Positions 60,583-64,000 of a DNA stretch of 64,000 nucleotides are shown here, piece after piece. A program made the position numbers and the translations under genes. Numbering within the stretch: the first letter of the stretch is position 1; every line of letters starts with the position of its first letter. Source of the DNA: Scatophagus argus (taxonomy: Eukaryota; Chordata; Actinopteri; Scatophagidae); contig NC_058494.1 of NCBI RefSeq assembly GCF_020382885.2, positions 12,232,001 to 12,296,000 of the forward strand. Reading direction: 5' to 3'. The notes under the pieces were generated by a model, which ran no database searches, was not told the DNA's origin, and was given only the letters and a program-made list of their open reading frames with translations.

Positions 60583-63000
60583 CACTTCCACCAGTATGTG
60601 GATTTTGCCACGAGAGGCGAGAATACGCTGGACCTGATCTACAGCAACATGAAAGGGGCTTTCAAGGCAACACCCCGCCCCCACCTCGGCTCCTCAGACC
60701 ACCTCTCTGTGATGCTAATTCCTGCATATAAGCCCCTATTGATCAGGAATAAGCCCACTGTGAAACAGGTGAGGATTTGGCCTGTTTCGAGTCTACTGAC
60801 TGGGACATGTTTAAGTCAGCTGCCGTGGACATTGAGGAGTATGCTGAATCTGTGTCAGGATACATCCAGAAATGTTCGGAGGATGTTAGCGTGGTAAAAA
60901 CTATCACCACCCGGGCAAATGAGAAACCCTGGATGACCAGTGAGGTACGTGCAAGGCTGAAAGCAAGAAACAAGGCTTTCAAGTCCGGTGACATGGTGGC
61001 TCTGAAAACAGCTAGAGCCAACCTGAACCGGGCTATAAGACTGGCCAAGCGCGCTCATGGACAAAAAATACAGGACTTCTTCAATGACCCCACTAACACC
61101 AGACGGATGTGGCAGGGCATCCAATCTCACTGACTACAAGGCTCCTACCCCTTCCTGTGAGAACAACACTAGCTTCCTCAACCAACTGAACAAACACTTT
61201 GGGAGGTTCGAGGCACTGAACACCACCTCAGCAATAAAATCCATTCCTCGCCCAGGTGAGCAGATACTCTGCCTGGATTCAGCTGATGTCCGGAGAACCC
61301 TGAGGAAGGTGAATGCCCGGAAAGCAGCTGGCCCTGACAACATACCAGGAAGAGTGCTCAAGGAATGTGCTGACCAGCTGGCTGGGGTTCTCACAGACAT
61401 TTTCAATACATCACTTCACCAGGCTGTGGTACCATCCTGCTTCAAAACTGCCATCATCGTACCGGTACCCAAAAACAACACAACCTCCTCCCTCAATGAC
61501 TGCCGCCCAGTTGTACTTACACCAATCATGATGAAGTGCTTTGAGAGGCTGGTAAATTGACCATATGGTTTCTGGACTCCCCTCAATATTCGACCTGTAC
61601 CAGTTTGCTTATTGCCGCAACCGCTCCACAGAGGATGCCATCTCCTCCACAGTCCATCAGAGCCTGGAGCATCTGGAAGGGGAAAACACACACGTGCGGA
61701 TGCTGTTTCTGGATTTCAGCTCCACATTCAATACCATCATTCCACAACACCTGATAAGTAAACTGGCCCCCCTTGGATATAACACCCACCTCTGCAACTG
61801 GCAGCTTGATTTCCTCACCAACAGACCTCAGCGTGTGCGGGTGGGAAACAACGTCTCCAGTGTCATCTCTCTGAGCACCGGCTCCCCTCAGGGCTGTGTC
61901 CTGAGTCCGCTGCTATTCACACTTATGACACACGACTGTTACGCCAGGTCCACTACCAACCACATTGTGAAGTTCACAGACGACACAACAGTAGTGGGCC
62001 TCATCACGAACAATGATGAGCAGGCCTACAGAGAGGAGGTGAAACACCTGGCAGTCTGGTGTGACACCAACAACCTGATCCTGAATGTCTCTAAAACAAA
62101 AGAGATCATTGTGGACTTCAGGAGGAACCGGCCCAGCCACACCCCTCTCACCATCAACAATGTAGCAGTGGAGATTGTCAGCAGCACCAGGTTTCTGGGG
62201 GTGCAGATAACTGACTCTTTAACCTGGTCCAATCAAACTGGCACGCTGGTAAAGAGGGCCCAGCAGCGCATGCACTTTCTTCGCCGGATGCGGAGAGTAC
62301 AACTACCCGCTCCCATCCTCACCACCTTCTACAGAGGAACTATAGAGAGCATCCTAACCAGCTGCATCTCAGTCTGGTCAGCGGCCTGTAGTGCCTCTGA
62401 CTGGAAATCACTACAGAGGGTGGTGAGGACAGCGGAGAAAATCATTGGGACCCCACTCCCTCCTCTCCAGGACATTGCAAGGAAACGCTGCCTGACCAGG
62501 GCCCACAACATCACCAGTGACCCCTCCCACCCTCACCACGGTCTGTTCTCACTGCTGAAGTCTGGCAGAAGATTCCGCAGCATGTGGTGCAGAACAACCA
62601 GACTCGCAAACAGCTTCTTTCCATATGCCATAAGACTACTTAACTCTACATGATCACTTCCCCTCCTCACCCACACAAACACCACTCAGGACTACAGCCC
62701 ATTTATTTACTGTGCAATATATTTATATTCTGTACATCCACAAAAGTACTATTTATTACAAATACTCACTGTGCAATAATAATTACATATGTATATATGC
62801 CGACTGACTTTTTATACAAAATACCTCATTTTTCAAGTACTTTTTACTGCATATTTATTGTGTGTATATATTATATTTTTTACTTTTTTTCTTTTAAAAA
62901 GAATATGTCAGTAATTCCTGCCATGCTTGAGCCACTGCACCGAAATTTCGTTTGTGATGAAAATCCAAATGACAAATAAAGAAAGTCTAAGTCTAAGTCT
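60583..63000 (+). mobile_element. 5'-truncated L2-like LINE
   Basis: It begins inside the endonuclease domain (FHQYVDFATRGENTLDLIYS; SSDHLSVML), then the linker ([20 protein letters not shown]) and RT ([91 protein letters not shown]). It runs to the ORF end at 62653 ([13 protein letters not shown]). Frames shift at three places or so (near 60770, 61130, 61560). The 3' UTR ends in an (AAGTCT)n tail at about 62983-63000. The last 362 codons are open, so the element is younger than the other LINE pieces here. Confidence 0.85.
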
Positions 63001-63109
63001 ATTTAATATGTCCCATATTCCTTTATTATTGCTTTTGTTACTGTATAATATTTTACTATAGTATTCCTTCCTACCTACTGATAATATTGGTTAACTTAAT
63101 GTTATATTT

Positions 63110-64000
63110 TTTTTCATTTTCTGTCTCTTTGGTCCTTTGTTTTATAAATTCTCTGTATAGTGCATTTTTCTTTTTACAGGCATATACTTAAAAAGGTTTC
63201 GTATGCACTATCGATGTCACTTTCATTGTATACCCTTTCCCACTTTTGTGCCAGTAATTCATTCTTTAATGTGTTCATAGTTTCCTCTGTCCTTACCCAT
63301 CTGTATTTCACTTTTTTCTCCGGGTGTTTTGTTTTTTCTGGTGATTGCTGTCATAAACTGTGAAAACTGGTAGGTGATCACTGATGTCATTAATTAATAG
63401 TCCACTCACTGTATTATTTTCAATATCATTGGTGAATATGTTGTCGATTAAAGTAGCACAATGTGATGCAATTCTACTAGGTTTAGTGATTTTTGGGTAT
63501 AAACCCATACTGTACATCATATTGATAAATTCATCAATAGTTTTATGGTTATTTGGATTGAGCAGGTCAATATTTAAGTCACCACAAATGAAAACAACTT
63601 TTTGATTAGTTTTTGAAAACATTTCCCCAGTCCAGTCCTTAAATGCTTTAACACTAGAGCCTGGTGCTCTGTATATACAGCTGATTATTATATTTTTGCT
63701 TTTTTTTTTTTTTTTAAGAAGAATCAGCTTTATTGACAGTATATATATTTTTACATACACACACACACTGAATTCGTCTTCTGCATTTGGGGCATTTTTC
63801 ACATTAATCACTCCATCACACCCAAATTTTTCCTGCCCGTCCGGTGGGGGAATCGAACCGGTGACCCTCCGATCACAAGCCGCTTCTCCAACCTCCAGGC
63901 CATGGCTGCCTCCGTGAAGTATTTTTCCTCACATACTTCAATTGTTATACATTCTAATAATCACAGTTGTCATATGTTCTACTATTTTGCTGCACTATTT
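63110..64000 (-). mobile_element. LINE endonuclease region, interrupted by a SINE
   Basis: The minus frame carries an AP-endonuclease domain: IIISCIYRAPGSSVKAF, VVFICGDLNIDLLN (GDxN motif), ATLIDNIFTND and INDISDHLPVF (SDH motif). Downstream pieces (WVRTEETMNTLKNELLAQKW; YREFIKQRTKETEN) continue the protein to about 63110. A SINE splits it at 63700-63919 and the element runs off the right end of the window. The family was not assigned; it differs from the L2-like element beside it. Confidence 0.75.
63700..63919 (-). mobile_element. tRNA-derived SINE
   Basis: The minus-strand head contains pol III box A-like TGGCCTGGAGG (63892-63902) and box B GGTTCGATTCC (63849-63859). It then has a unique body, the end TCAATAAAGCTGATTCTTCT and a poly-A tail (63700-63715 on plus as T). 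The flanks TATTTTTGC (63691-63699) and TATTTTTCC (63920-63928) look like a target-site duplication. It is inserted in the LINE endonuclease frame. Confidence 0.75.

Overview
This window is nuclear DNA from a ray-finned fish, most likely a percomorph teleost (the clade is an inference). It has spliced vertebrate genes with GT-AG introns, many CA microsatellites, L2/Rex-like LINEs, a Kolobok-type MITE and a tRNA-derived SINE. Gene identities come from reading the translated exons against remembered protein families. No search was run.

Layout. (1) 1-17.9 kb: UBN2 (ubinuclein-2, a HIRA histone H3.3 chaperone subunit) on the minus strand. Sixteen coding exons could be chained in phase; the last exon is unresolved. 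(2) 20.6-29.7 kb: TTC26/IFT56 (intraflagellar transport complex B) on the minus strand, complete at 18 coding exons and 557 residues. A perfect RFX-type X-box lies near its probable start site. TTC26 followed by UBN2 in the same orientation is also the mammalian arrangement. (3) 29.9 kb: a tRNA-Arg(CCU) gene. (4) 31.5-32.6 kb: an intronless gene for a small secreted protein with two C-type lectin domains. (5) 34.5-40.9 kb: SLC25A38 (mitochondrial glycine carrier) on the minus strand, complete at seven coding exons and 286 residues. (6) 41.8-59.6 kb: a replication-dependent histone cluster holding two copies of an H4 / H1 / H2A-H3 unit. H2B occurs only in the second copy. All nine genes end in the histone 3' stem-loop. 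Coding regions and proximal promoters are nearly identical between copies, while spacers are strongly diverged and carry LINE debris and relics of further duplications. (7) 60.3-64 kb: LINE-rich DNA with a nearly 3'-complete L2-like element and an endonuclease-bearing LINE interrupted by a tRNA-derived SINE.

The single-copy genes are unrelated housekeeping or ciliary genes and do not form a pathway. The histone genes together supply the four core histones and linker H1 for S phase. I found no convincing new biological system. The most notable signals are the uneven, partly homogenised histone duplication with its decayed third H1-upstream copy, the X-box of TTC26, the intronless double-lectin gene, and a tRNA-Lys/LINE-tail composite.
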